A stretch of 48,739 bases of DNA from UBA12202 sp049595035 (GCA_049595035.1 JBMYKD010000015.1:1-48739), one strand, 5' to 3'; positions 8,601 to 17,177 are shown, counted from the first letter of the stretch. Notes: generated by a model not told the origin, from the sequence alone. Made by a program: numbers and translations.

Positions 8601-10508
8601 ATGGTAAAATCTGTTAATGCCGATGGCATGTCTTTACAGCCCCCACCAGCCATTCAGCCCCTTCTTGATCCATTGATCGATATCACGCGGGCGGATGGCT
8701 ATGTCATGGCCTATTCCCGTCTTTATGATGATATCTATTTTTCATCCGAAAACGGATATGAAGAAACCATGGCCGTGTTCATTGAACCAACAGGGCTGAT
8801 GGAACGGTTTCATCATGCCCGTCTGACCACGGTTGCCGAGCTGGGTTTCGGGACAGGACTGAATTTCTGTGTGGTGTTATCCCTATTCCGGAAACATGCC
8901 CCCGCCGATGCCCGTCTTCACTATATTGCCACCGAACATGCGCCGCTTGGGGCTGATCATATTCATGATGTGCTAATGGCCTATCCGCATCTGCATAAAG
9001 AATTATCTGATCTGATATCAATTCTGCCGCCACGCTGGACGGGACGACACAGGGTCTTTCTGGAACAGGGCCGCATCACCCTTGATCTGGTTTATCAGGA
9101 CAGCAGGGATATGCTGGCCGGATCTGATTTTGCTGCGGATATCTGGTTTCTGGATGGCTTCACGCCGTCGCGTAATCCGGCCATGTGGCAGGATGATATC
9201 TTTTATCATATGGCCAGATGTTCGGCCAGAGAAGCCAAATGCGCCAGTTTTACGGCGGCCGGTGCGGTCAGGCGTGGTCTGGAAAAGGCCGGTTTTGATA
9301 TCACCAGACATGACGGATTTGGCCGGAAACGCCACCGCATCACGGGTATCCTATCTGCGCGGGTATCGGGAAGGAGGCAGACAACATTACCATCAAAAGT
9401 CAATATTATAGGAGCTGGCATTGCGGGGGCATCATTGGCACATGCGCTGGCAAGGCGGCATATCGATGTTGAGGTTCTGGATGTAGCATCTGATCCGGCG
9501 CAAGGCGCTAGCGGGAATCTGGCAGCATTGCAAACACCGCGGCTTACTGTTGATCCGACAGATCATGGCTGGCTGTCGCTTAATGCTTTTGGTTTTGCCC
9601 GCCGATCAGCACTGGCAATGGGGGCAGGGCTGGATCAGGGATGCCTCACATTGGCTAAAGATGAAAAAGAATCGATACGCCAGCAGAAACTGCGTCATCT
9701 GCCATGGCCTGATTCCGTGTTTACCCATATGGATGCGGTGGCGGTATCTGATCAGCTTGGGGTTAATATGACTGCCGAAGGATTATATTATCCCTATGCT
9801 GGTGCGGTTGACCCCAGAATATGGATCAAAGGATTGCTGAAAGATATCACATGCCTTTATAATGTTCATATTACCAGCATTTCCGCATCCGAAGCCCCTA
9901 TCACCCTTGGCGATGATAAAGGGCAAAATCATCAGGCTGATATTGTGGTGCTCGCCGCCGGAACAGGATTATCCGCTTTATGGGAAGGGCGACTTGAACC
10001 TATGCTACCCATCACGGCAAATTGCGGTCAGGTTAGCCATATTCCGGCCAGTCAGGAGGGTATCAGTCAGGGGGGTGATATAACTACCCCTATCAGCTTT
10101 GGTGGATATCTCGCACGGGCAGGGGATGGCCGTTATGCCCTTGGTGCCAGTTATCAACGCATGGAAAACGCCCATATAACCGGTCAGATAGATCAGATCA
10201 GCCTGAAAACCCATACTGATAATTATGCCCGCCTGCCAAAAGCATTACAAAACCGGATACCCTATGTCCCTCATGAATGGCAGGGGCGGCAAAGTGTGCG
10301 GGCAACAACACCAGATCGGCAACCCGTTGCCGGCGCTATTGGAAAAAGCCTTTATGTTCTTGGGGGGCTGGGGTCACGCGGAATGGTAACAGCACCTCTA
10401 TTGGCGGAAGCATTAGCGGCCGATATCTGCGGCGAAGCCTCACCACTTGATTTCGCTATGCGCCGTGCGGTTGATCCCTATCGGTTTAGCCGCCGGGCGG
10501 GATTATAG
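8601..10508 (+). CDS. mnmC: Bifunctional tRNA wobble-uridine modification protein MnmC
   Basis: A 635-residue two-domain enzyme completing mnm5s2U at position 34 of certain tRNAs. Residues 1 to about 250 form the SAM-dependent methyltransferase (LGFGTGLNF SAM motif, FLDGFTPSRNPAMW active region). Residues from about 262 form the FAD oxidoreductase that removes the carboxymethyl group (VNIIGAGIAGASLAHALARR, then GGLGSRGMVTAPLLAE near the C-terminus). Both halves look intact. The start is uncertain: ATG at 8601 has no clear ribosome binding site, and Met10 at 8628 is an alternative. Its last 23 bp overlap the convergent N-formylglutamate amidohydrolase gene. Confidence 0.93.
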   Translation: MVKSVNADGMSLQPPPAIQPLLDPLIDITRADGYVMAYSRLYDDIYFSSENGYEETMAVFIEPTGLMERFHHARLTTVAELGFGTGLNFCVVLSLFRKHAPADARLHYIATEHAPLGADHIHDVLMAYPHLHKELSDLISILPPRWTGRHRVFLEQGRITLDLVYQDSRDMLAGSDFAADIWFLDGFTPSRNPAMWQDDIFYHMARCSAREAKCASFTAAGAVRRGLEKAGFDITRHDGFGRKRHRITGILSARVSGRRQTTLPSKVNIIGAGIAGASLAHALARRHIDVEVLDVASDPAQGASGNLAALQTPRLTVDPTDHGWLSLNAFGFARRSALAMGAGLDQGCLTLAKDEKESIRQQKLRHLPWPDSVFTHMDAVAVSDQLGVNMTAEGLYYPYAGAVDPRIWIKGLLKDITCLYNVHITSISASEAPITLGDDKGQNHQADIVVLAAGTGLSALWEGRLEPMLPITANCGQVSHIPASQEGISQGGDITTPISFGGYLARAGDGRYALGASYQRMENAHITGQIDQISLKTHTDNYARLPKALQNRIPYVPHEWQGRQSVRATTPDRQPVAGAIGKSLYVLGGLGSRGMVTAPLLAEALAADICGEASPLDFAMRRAVDPYRFSRRAGL

Positions 10509-11406
10509 AATGATTATCATGGCCATGATGAATGTTCTGGCTGATCTGATTAATAAACTGGGCTAGGGTATCTGCACAATCATGCCATTCAGGCAAAAGC
10601 TGGATATAGTTTTCATTCATGTAAAGATTACGGTTTATTTCTATCTGGATGGCAAAAACATCATCTTTTGGTTTCCCGTAATGGCGGGTGATATAGCCAC
10701 CGGCAAACGGGGTATTCATGCGTGTTTTCAATCCCTTATCCGTGAAAAAATCCTCTATCCAGCCACTGATCCAAGATGGAGCCGATTGTCCATGGCAGGT
10801 GCCAATCACAATATCAGCATGTCCACTGCCTATTTGTGATGGCATGGAATGCATATCCAGCAGAATAACCGTTCCTCTGGTTTTACCCGCATCAATCATC
10901 TGTTTAAGCTGATGGTGATAGGGGTAATAGCAATATGTGAGCCGTCTTTCCAGTTCAGGTTGATCTAGTTTACGGGAATAAATCGGCTTCTGGCGGGATA
11001 TCTGTGACGGGATAACACCTAGCCCGGCTTTTGTGTAGCGGCTGGTTTTTACATTGATGCTGTCATCCAGATTTTCAAAAAGATGGCGTTCCAGTTCATC
11101 CTGATGCCGATTAACATCAACAAAACATCGGGGAAAATTGGCGGAAATAAGCATAGCGTCAAGTGAGTGGCGTGTTAGAAGAATATCTATAAAAGCATCT
11201 TCCACCTGTCGCAACTCGTCCAGCCTGCGGCATGTGCTGGTAAGAAAATCATCAGGATAGTGCCGACCGCTATGGGGTGACGAAATGATTAATTGCGGGT
11301 TTGACCCTTCTTGTAATGAAACCCCCGGCAAATCTCCTGTTGTGATGATGGCCTTTTGCCTTATTGTGTCTGACGGAATCATCTTTTCGCTAGAATGAGG
11401 CATCAT
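10486..11406 (-). CDS. N-formylglutamate amidohydrolase family protein
   Basis: A protein of about 306 residues in the FGase (HutG-type) family of zinc amidohydrolases. Visible family features are LIISSPHSGRHYPDDF, the acidic/His segment FVDVNRHQDELE, the central RKLDQPELERRL and ILLDMHSMPS, likely contributing metal ligands. Enzymes of this family release formate from N-formylglutamate in histidine breakdown, but no hut genes are nearby, so this may be a paralogue of other specificity. The frame reaches a TTG at 11448; I prefer the ATG at 11406 (or 11403). The 3' end overlaps mnmC by 23 bp. Confidence 0.82.
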   Translation of the reverse strand: MMPHSSEKMIPSDTIRQKAIITTGDLPGVSLQEGSNPQLIISSPHSGRHYPDDFLTSTCRRLDELRQVEDAFIDILLTRHSLDAMLISANFPRCFVDVNRHQDELERHLFENLDDSINVKTSRYTKAGLGVIPSQISRQKPIYSRKLDQPELERRLTYCYYPYHHQLKQMIDAGKTRGTVILLDMHSMPSQIGSGHADIVIGTCHGQSAPSWISGWIEDFFTDKGLKTRMNTPFAGGYITRHYGKPKDDVFAIQIEINRNLYMNENYIQLLPEWHDCADTLAQFINQISQNIHHGHDNHSIIPPGG

Positions 11407-11517
11407 TTGATCCGGCTGTTTAAAGAGCTGAGGATAACCAAAAAACAAAATAAAGAAAACGATTGAAAGTTATATAAGGCTTGGGGTATAGAATATCTTC
11501 ATCATGATTGATGGTGT

Positions 11518-11592
11518 GGGCGCGTAGCTCAGTGGGAGAGCACTACGTTGACATCGTAGGGGTCGCAAGTTCAATCCTTGCCGCGCCCACCA
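11518..11592 (+). tRNA. tRNA-Val(GAC)
   Basis: A complete cloverleaf can be drawn. The acceptor stem is GGGCGCG / CGCGCCC, the D-arm GCTC...GAGC, the anticodon arm CTACG-TTGACAT-CGTAG with anticodon GAC, and the T-arm GCAAG-TTCAATC-CTTGC. An encoded CCA ends at 11592. It lies at the left edge of a gene-poor, decayed region. Confidence 0.97.
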
Positions 11593-11670
11593 TAACATCA
11601 TTTCACTTGATTTTCTTTCATTACTGTAAACCAAGCCTGATATGCTAATCTCTGGTTATATAGATATGCC

Positions 11671-12063
11671 TTATTCTGATCTTGAAATCCGGTAGTCGTT
11701 CAGCATACGCTGGCATTGTGTCAGTCTCATGTTGAGTCGGTCTGGCGTATCATAGAATAACATGCGGCGAAAAGCAGCCTGTCCTAGTGCAAACGCATCT
11801 GAATATCTGGTCTGATGGCATTCTTCGTGGATTTGTTTTGTTTGCGGGATTGCATTGGATATCTCAATGGATTTTGATGTGTTCTGATTGTTGAGGATAT
11901 CCAGATATGCGGCCGATAGACCCGCGCAGTAACCCGGATCAACAAAGTGATCAACAGGTTCAAAACATATTATGTCATCGGCATGGGCTGCTGGAAAGCT
12001 GGCTATACTAATAAAAAGAGATATGGCCATAACACAGGACGCTGGCACAGGCTGGCAATACAT
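11671..12063 (-). CDS. Small exported protein of unknown function
   Basis: A 130-residue protein that I do not recognise. The N-terminus looks like a Sec signal with a hydrophobic core (VMAISLFISIASFPAA) and likely cleavage after AHA before DDIIC. The mature part has four cysteines (33, 46, 82, 117), which could form two disulfides in the periplasm, and appears helical. It is monocistronic, facing the tRNA-Val gene. Confidence 0.6.
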   Translation of the reverse strand: MYCQPVPASCVMAISLFISIASFPAAHADDIICFEPVDHFVDPGYCAGLSAAYLDILNNQNTSKSIEISNAIPQTKQIHEECHQTRYSDAFALGQAAFRRMLFYDTPDRLNMRLTQCQRMLNDYRISRSE

Positions 12064-12326
12064 TCCAGAAACACACTAAAATTTCAACAAATATAATAGT
12101 ATATATAACATGGTCTTAGTTGGAGTGCTACTCCTCAATATTGGTAGTTGAGGCCATAAAAAGAACGCTATATGAAAAAAATAAATTGTTTTTTGTTAAC
12201 TAGATTTTAACTTTTTACATATATCCTTCTCATTGAGGGTTCCCTCTTAAAGTAATTGGTCAAAGAAGGGAATGAAAGATATTTTTAGAAAGTAGGTTAA
12301 CCGAAGGTTGAAAATGTTTTTACTAA
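12064..12326. other. AT-rich non-coding stretch with short hairpins
   Basis: No gene is visible. The stretch is strongly AT-rich and has a cluster of short perfect inverted repeats: GGAGT/ACTCC at 12122-12134, CCTCAA/TTGAGG at 12133-12153 (overlapping the first, so the two are mutually exclusive) and GAGGG/CCCTC at 12235-12246. These could be regulatory RNA folds or chance in low-complexity sequence. Confidence 0.4.
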
Positions 12327-12912
12327 GATTTATGGTTCAAGGAATTAGCACAAGATATAAATATCCAAATGCATGGTGACAAATATATTAAATGGAACAG
12401 GTTAGAAGATAACAGCTTTGGATTTAACGTCTGTAACACCCTGATGATAAGATCATCACTGAAGATGCCATATTAAATGGCAATCATTTTGCTTATTCCA
12501 ATATGATCTATCTGGATGCATTTTGGTCATCTGACCCGGCAAATCCCAAAATCACTCATCCCTTTGAATTAACATTAGGGGGCTGTAGAGATATTTATAT
12601 TATCAGTAATGACATTGCCGCCAATGTTCATATTACTGATCCCACTTCTGGTTCGGGGGCAGATTTACTAAAAACCTGATCCGGTTTGAAGATGGGGTTG
12701 AAGTGGTTGAAAAGGCAGAAGAACAATTTACCCTTGGTACATTAACAGGCGCAGTAACCAATATCCTTACCCTTGACACTGATGGTGATACCACTGCGAC
12801 AGATGATCGCGTCGAATTTAAGATTATTGGTGAATAATTCGATTTCCAGATTGGTCACGGTGAAATTATGACTTTTGATGAAATGATTGGCCAGTTCCTG
12901 CCTGAGATTTAG
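12327..12912 (+). pseudogene. Relic of a secreted-type acidic protein, two frameshifts and one stop
   Basis: Three frames join into one continuous protein-like sequence. Frame one (from 12327) reads to FGFNVCN; near 12440 it passes to DDKIITEDAILNGNHFAY; near 12671-12675 a short A-run shifts again into NLIRFEDGVEVVEK. An in-frame TAA at 12835-12837 then interrupts before the last part, which ends at TAG 12910-12912. Each shift is repaired by adding one base to a homopolymer. The product is acidic with a D-rich segment (LDTDGDTTATDDRVEF) suggestive of calcium binding. I do not recognise the family. No convincing start or signal peptide survives upstream. Confidence 0.6.
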
Positions 12913-12925
12913 TCTGTATCCTAAT

Positions 12926-13717
12926 TTAAATGGTCATCTGGGGCATGGAACAGGATTCTAGGCCTGCCAGTTTACGATCAAGCCTAGCCATCACATGTTT
13001 CTGGTTTTCCTTTAACCAGTTGCGATGCATATCATATTCCGGCATCAGGTCATGCACTAATAACCAGAATTCCTGGCCATGATTATGATGTTTTAAATGT
13101 GCCGCTTCATGGATAACCACATAACGCAATACCTGTGGCGGGGCCATAATCAAACGCCAGCTAAAAGACAGTTTCCGTGTCGTTGAACAGCTTCCCCAAC
13201 GGGATTTTTGATCTCTGATACTAATCGGAACTGGGGCTTCGTCTAGTTGGTCCAGTATGGGATGAAGACATGAACGAATAGATGTTTCGGCTTCCTTCCT
13301 GAGATGCTTTTCCAGCTGTCTTGCCACACTTATGCGTGGGGATTGTGGACGATCAAGCCAAAGGCACTGATCCGAATATCGGCAGTGATAGCGATGACCG
13401 GTATAATCTGGCGTGATTTTAACGGCGGTTTCCATGCCGTGATAGAGAATGGAAGGCTCTTTATTTTGATATATATCGACATAAGATACTAGCCTTGTGT
13501 TTATCCAGTCAGATTTGCTCCTAACAAAGCTGATAATATCAGCTTGTGCCATATGAGGAGGCGCAGTGGCTTTAAGCTGATCTTCTTCTACCCGTAAGGT
13601 TAATCGGCGGGCATTTTTCCGGCGATGAATGGTCAGGGTCACCATTTGATCATCAATTGCCAGATCAAGTGACCGGGTTAATGGCTTATGTGTTGGTGGT
13701 ACAAATAGACGGAACAT
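12926..13717 (-). CDS. YgjP/DUF45-type zinc metalloprotease
   Basis: A 263-residue protein of the YgjP-like metallopeptidase family (DUF45, related to M48/SprT). The N-terminal part has the usual IHRRKNARRLTLRV and ATAPPHM segments. The core has RDQKSRWGSCS and then YVVIHEAAHLKHHNHGQEFW, giving an HExxH zinc motif with a downstream His/Glu. The length fits the family and the gene looks intact, unlike its neighbours. The cellular substrate is unknown. It has no operon partner. Confidence 0.88.
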   Translation of the reverse strand: MFRLFVPPTHKPLTRSLDLAIDDQMVTLTIHRRKNARRLTLRVEEDQLKATAPPHMAQADIISFVRSKSDWINTRLVSYVDIYQNKEPSILYHGMETAVKITPDYTGHRYHCRYSDQCLWLDRPQSPRISVARQLEKHLRKEAETSIRSCLHPILDQLDEAPVPISIRDQKSRWGSCSTTRKLSFSWRLIMAPPQVLRYVVIHEAAHLKHHNHGQEFWLLVHDLMPEYDMHRNWLKENQKHVMARLDRKLAGLESCSMPQMTI

Positions 13718-13793
13718 TTCTATATGTTCTAATGATAATGATTACAGGTCAAGACAGCCTAGCGATAAACTATCCCCGGGCTGGCGTAAAATA

Positions 13794-14330
13794 TCAATCT
13801 GGTGGCATGCTATACACCATGACCTGAACTTACTTTCCCCGAACAGGCAATGTGCACAATTTGATAAGGTCAGAACCAGATCTTGCAGCTTTTATCGTGC
13901 TCTCGGCAACGCTTAATGCAATGCTTGGTTTCTTTATTATGGATTCCAGTCCTGCAGCTATTTTAACAGCATCTCCAAGACAGGAATAACTAAACCTGAA
14001 TCGAGAACCCATATTCCCAACCACAACCATGCCTTTGGAAATGTCTATCCCTATATTGAGATCATGTGGCAGATATATTTCCGCTTTCAGTCTAGCATTA
14101 ATATCTGGCAATTGTGCAAGCATGTCACGTCCACATGCAATCGCTCTGTCGGCATGATCTGGTTGATCAATAGGCGCATTCCAGAATGCCATATTGGCAT
14201 CGCCAATATATTTACCCAGAGTGGCTTCATGAGATAACACAATTTCAGACATGGTATCCATGTAACTGTTGATAAAAGGATTAGTTGATCAGGGCGATCA
14301 CGTTATTGATTTGAAAGTAGAGTAGACCCT
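13794..14330 (-). pseudogene. Truncated class III adenylate/guanylate cyclase catalytic domain
   Basis: The open part (13830-14261, 143 codons) carries the second half of a cyclase homology domain: KYIGDANMAFWNAP, then GIDISKGMVVVGNMGS and FSYSCLGDAVKIAAGLESI. The first half with the metal-binding Asp segment and any CHASE2 or other sensor domain is missing. Upstream codons for PFINSY continue in frame, but a frameshift near 14285 leads into DRPDQLI in another frame. At the other end a TAA at 13830-13832 interrupts VRGK, after which VQVMVYSMPPD continues to a TGA at 13794. The remnant cannot form a catalytic site alone. Confidence 0.8.
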
Positions 14331-14401
14331 GATGAATTTTCTTCATTAGTTCCTAAGTGCGCCGGGCCAATGGCTAACAAAACGTTCTGTTCTGGCTATA
14401 A

Positions 14402-14929
14402 ATGGCATCACGCCAACACCTTAATGCTAGCCCTAATGATGAAAATTATGCTAATAATAATTTAATATTAAAAGAGGATGGGAATGGCGTGGAAACTATT
14501 CTATCGGTATGGGATAAAGTTTGGAATGCCAGTATATTTGTCTGGGACTATTCCCAGATGATTATGCTTGATCTCCTTTCCGGCCAGTTTAATCAGGAAA
14601 CGATTGGTTTGTTGCTGATGCTTGGTGGTATGGGGGCGTTAATTTTGATGTTTATATTGTCCGTCTTTGCCTCATCCCGAAAAATGGAAGATTCCAACGA
14701 TATCATGGCGTGCCTGATGAAGCATTCCATTATAAAATCAACCGCCAGAAATACTATAAAGGGTGTAGATATGGCACCAAAACCTGATCTAACTTATGAT
14801 CTGAAGATGATTGAAACTGATATGAAGGCGCTAAAAGAACTGTATGAAGCAGGCAGAATAAAATCTGAACTTTATATCAGTGAGAGCCGTAATCTTTATG
14901 AAACTGCTAAAGACATATATTCCGGATAA
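14402..14929 (+). CDS. Single-pass membrane protein with SHOCT-like C-terminus
   Basis: A 175-residue protein not assigned to a characterised family. It has a polar Asn-rich start, one clear membrane helix at about residues 67-92 (IGLLLMLGGMGALILMFILS), a linker, and a C-terminal helical segment LKALKELYEAGRIKSELYIS, whose pattern recalls the short SHOCT oligomerisation motif. Base composition is AT-rich like the surrounding island. The start ATG has no strong ribosome binding site. Confidence 0.5.
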   Translation: MASRQHLNASPNDENYANNNLILKEDGNGVETILSVWDKVWNASIFVWDYSQMIMLDLLSGQFNQETIGLLLMLGGMGALILMFILSVFASSRKMEDSNDIMACLMKHSIIKSTARNTIKGVDMAPKPDLTYDLKMIETDMKALKELYEAGRIKSELYISESRNLYETAKDIYSG

Positions 14930-15194
14930 TAGCATCATGTTAATCAAGCACAGAATGTGATGATTTCCGACCTATTTCGGGTTAATTCCGGTTGCAGCCA
15001 TGAGGCTAACCACCTGTTCTATTTTTGTTGGAAAACTGATACTCTCCGCCCAACAAAAATACGGTTTGCACATTTGTTCTTGTTGGGTCGAGTAAGGCTG
15101 CTGATGTATTTATCTTTTTGAATAACCCTGCAAAAAATTCTTCAGATAATCGTATAATTCATTATCAATATCCGTTCTGGTGACGTATCTCTCT
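14930..15194. other. Intergenic stretch of the accessory island
   Basis: No gene can be supported here. It contains a perfect 12-bp inverted repeat (listed separately) and a nearby partial copy of its core around 15074-15090. Confidence 0.45.
15020..15061. repeat. Perfect 12-bp inverted repeat
   Basis: TATTTTTGTTGG at 15020-15031 is exactly complementary to CCAACAAAAATA at 15050-15061, with an 18-nt loop. It lies between the two convergent small genes. It is not a classic terminator, since no T-run follows the stem on either strand and the loop is long. It could be a transcript 3' hairpin or the end of a small non-autonomous element. Confidence 0.7.
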
Positions 15195-15644
15195 TTATTT
15201 CTCTTTGGATTTTTTGTACTTAGTTATCTGCTTGATTTCGCTGGTAATCGCTTCCCGTATAATGGGTTCGACAGATTTATCAAGGTAATCAATCACAATA
15301 TGCCGCACCAGATTGGTAAATGCTTCCCCGAACATATATTCAGGTGACTGCTGGTTGATATCACCCGGCAATGGTTTTGGGTTCTGTTGACTTAGTGTAG
15401 TTGCATGTTTGATACGGTTAATGGCATCGTCGGGGGTGACCGAAAGATTAACCCCTTCATCATCCAGACTAGCCTTTTCGACACGTTGCTTCAATTCAAC
15501 CATATCATAATCAGCTGTAGTGATGGGTTCGGCATCATCTATGATGATATCGTCTGATTGGTGGTTATGTTCGTCATCTTGTGAGGAGTTGCCTAGCGTT
15601 TCTATTGCATTGGCTTCGTTCCACAAAACTTCAATAGAAGACAT
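15195..15644 (-). CDS. Acidic protein with PopZ/DUF2497-like C-terminal pattern
   Basis: About 149 residues from the ATG at 15644. The frame is open to a TTG at 15692, and a TTG at 15668 is preceded by GGAG, so the start is unsettled. The N-terminal two thirds is acidic and low in complexity (DDEHNHQSDDIIIDDAE). The C-terminal segment LVRHIVIDYLDKSVEPIIRE plus AITSEI resembles the helical end of alphaproteobacterial polar-organising proteins (DUF2497). Order and composition agree with PopZ, but the canonical N-terminal SMEEILASIR motif is absent, so this is a weak suggestion. An orphan ParA-type gene lies about 0.8 kb away. Confidence 0.45.
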   Translation of the reverse strand: MSSIEVLWNEANAIETLGNSSQDDEHNHQSDDIIIDDAEPITTADYDMVELKQRVEKASLDDEGVNLSVTPDDAINRIKHATTLSQQNPKPLPGDINQQSPEYMFGEAFTNLVRHIVIDYLDKSVEPIIREAITSEIKQITKYKKSKEK

Positions 15645-15747
15645 GATATGTGCGTCGGTCTGTTGCAATTGTAATTCTCCTGTCAATATCAACTTATTAT
15701 CATTTTATTATATTGACAATTTCAATATGCAGTATGGCTCAAAAGCA

Positions 15748-15888
15748 TCAACAACCATCATTTATATAGGTTATGAAACTAATTCCAAGCAAAACTCCAA
15801 ATAGGAGAATGATTATTGTCTGCCGGAAGAAAAACCGCATCAGAAACCCATAGATAAACCCAATCAATGCAGCAAAAACAAATATCAT
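15748..15888 (-). CDS. Possible 46-residue membrane peptide
   Basis: From an internal ATG at 15888, a very hydrophobic 46-residue peptide can be read with two membrane-spanning stretches (FVFAALIGFIYGFL and IIILLFGVLLGISF). The frame stays open to 15990, but that extension is antisense to the anti-sigma-like relic. Coding status is uncertain; AT-rich sequence easily yields such frames. Confidence 0.25.
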   Translation of the reverse strand: MIFVFAALIGFIYGFLMRFFFRQTIIILLFGVLLGISFITYINDGC

Positions 15889-16321
15889 GATGCCCCTAAT
15901 AGCTCCTGACCAGCCCCCAAACAGGTATTTAGACCTGTCTGCACATCCAAAGGTATTGCCTAGGTCGCGGCGGTTTTTGCAAGACGTCATAGATGATCTA
16001 GCATGGGATGATAGGCAGGATGATATCCAGATAACCGTAGGGGGAATTTTACAGAATATTGTTCGTCACGCTGTCTAGGAAATTAAATCCACAGCAAAGA
16101 TGACGATATCGGTACATATGAAAAGCCAGCAGATGAATATCAGGATTACAGATAATGCACAGCCCCAGAATGCAAGTGACTGGCAAGATCATGCCAAAAC
16201 TAAACCGCGGCAAGATGGTAGAATGGGACTTGATCTAGTGAAACATATTTGCCCAGATGTCAGATATATGTCAGATGAAACTGGTAATCAGGTATTCTTG
16301 CAATTTGATTATGCTAAGTGA
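15887..16321 (+). pseudogene. Anti-sigma-factor-like HATPase (RsbW type), interrupted by an amber codon
   Basis: Both halves of a small GHKL ATPase lie in one frame, separated only by TAG at 16076-16078. The first half ends ITVGGILQNIVRHAV, the N-box of RsbW/SpoIIAB-type kinases, where the asparagine binds Mg-ATP. The second begins EIKSTAKMTISV, continues with NIRITDNAQP (G1-box region; the usual DxG is degenerate) and GRMGLDLVKHI (G2-like), and ends VFLQFDYAK. The restored length is 144 residues, normal for the family. No partner anti-anti-sigma or PP2C gene is nearby. It is probably dead, with amber readthrough a remote alternative. Confidence 0.72.
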
Positions 16322-16466
16322 TGGTTGATATTTACTGTAAATGATAGCAATGCGTTATATATTAAATTATAATAAGTGCCTCTATTGACCCTTAAAGTCA
16401 ATTTTATTGCAACTCATATAATAATAACATAATGTAACTATTATCAAATAATTTGTCTGGTGATCT

Positions 16467-17177
16467 ATGTCTTTAACTTTACCGGGAAAATCCATCTTTT
16501 TCGGAAATATTAAGGGGGGTGTCGGAAAAAGCACCCTATGCATGTTCCTATATGAAATGCTCCGTGAAAAGCTGCCGCAATATAAAACACACCTGATTGA
16601 TACTGACCCCCAGATGACATCATCAACCGTGTTACTACAAATGATGCCATCTAATGAAATCAGACAACTGCCAACAGGTGATCATTTTGATGGGGTGGGT
16701 ATTTCTTCGCTTGATGGTTTAATAAAAAATACGCTTATTGAAGAAGACAATATTATTTTTATTGATAGTGGGGCAGGTCGGTTAGGCAGTATTATGCAGG
16801 TTGTCAAATTGACAAATGTGATTATTGTTCCCACATCCTTATCATGGACGGATTTACGACCAACGCTGGAATTTATCCATAGTATTGATGAACATAAGCA
16901 GGATTATGGCATAACAAATCCGCATATTATTGTGGTTCCCAACAGGATTTCACCTAATCAACGCGATTACAGTATTCTCAATGATTTTGTGAAAGATATC
17001 AATGTGATCATTGCACCGCCAGTTTCGGATTATGCTATTGTTCGCAATAAATCGCATGAATATAAAGGCATATCCGATATTGCCGGTAGCAAATTTCATA
17101 AAGAACTTGACCGTCTGGCCAATTTTCTGATTAGCCATGTGATTAGTGGTGAACTAGACCGCATTTACGGGTCTTAA
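16467..17177 (+). CDS. Orphan ParA/MinD-type ATPase
   Basis: A 236-residue deviant-Walker ATPase. The P-loop is FFGNIKGGVGKSTLCMFLYE with the signature lysine, followed by HLIDTDPQMTSSTVL and IIFIDSGAGR as later motifs. Such proteins dimerise on ATP and position DNA, plasmids or protein complexes. No parB, parS-like repeat, replication gene or tra/vir gene is visible beside it, so its cargo is unknown; VirC1-like or protein-localising ParA paralogues are alternatives. Intact in a region full of pseudogenes. Its stop overlaps the end of the convergent Rieske gene by 4 bp. Confidence 0.85.
   Translation: MSLTLPGKSIFFGNIKGGVGKSTLCMFLYEMLREKLPQYKTHLIDTDPQMTSSTVLLQMMPSNEIRQLPTGDHFDGVGISSLDGLIKNTLIEEDNIIFIDSGAGRLGSIMQVVKLTNVIIVPTSLSWTDLRPTLEFIHSIDEHKQDYGITNPHIIVVPNRISPNQRDYSILNDFVKDINVIIAPPVSDYAIVRNKSHEYKGISDIAGSKFHKELDRLANFLISHVISGELDRIYGS

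Noticed and set aside
12122..12246. Riboswitch or small RNA from the clustered hairpins
   Set aside because: The stems are only 5-6 bp in very AT-rich sequence, and no coding gene on the same strand lies close downstream.
15889..15990. Upstream extension of the small membrane peptide on the minus strand
   Set aside because: It lies antisense to the recognisable anti-sigma ATPase relic and has no family resemblance; only the part from 15888 was kept, at low confidence.
11560..16466. Possible tRNA-targeted att site repeat
   Set aside because: I looked for a second copy of the tRNA-Val 3' end and saw none; no integrase gene is present.
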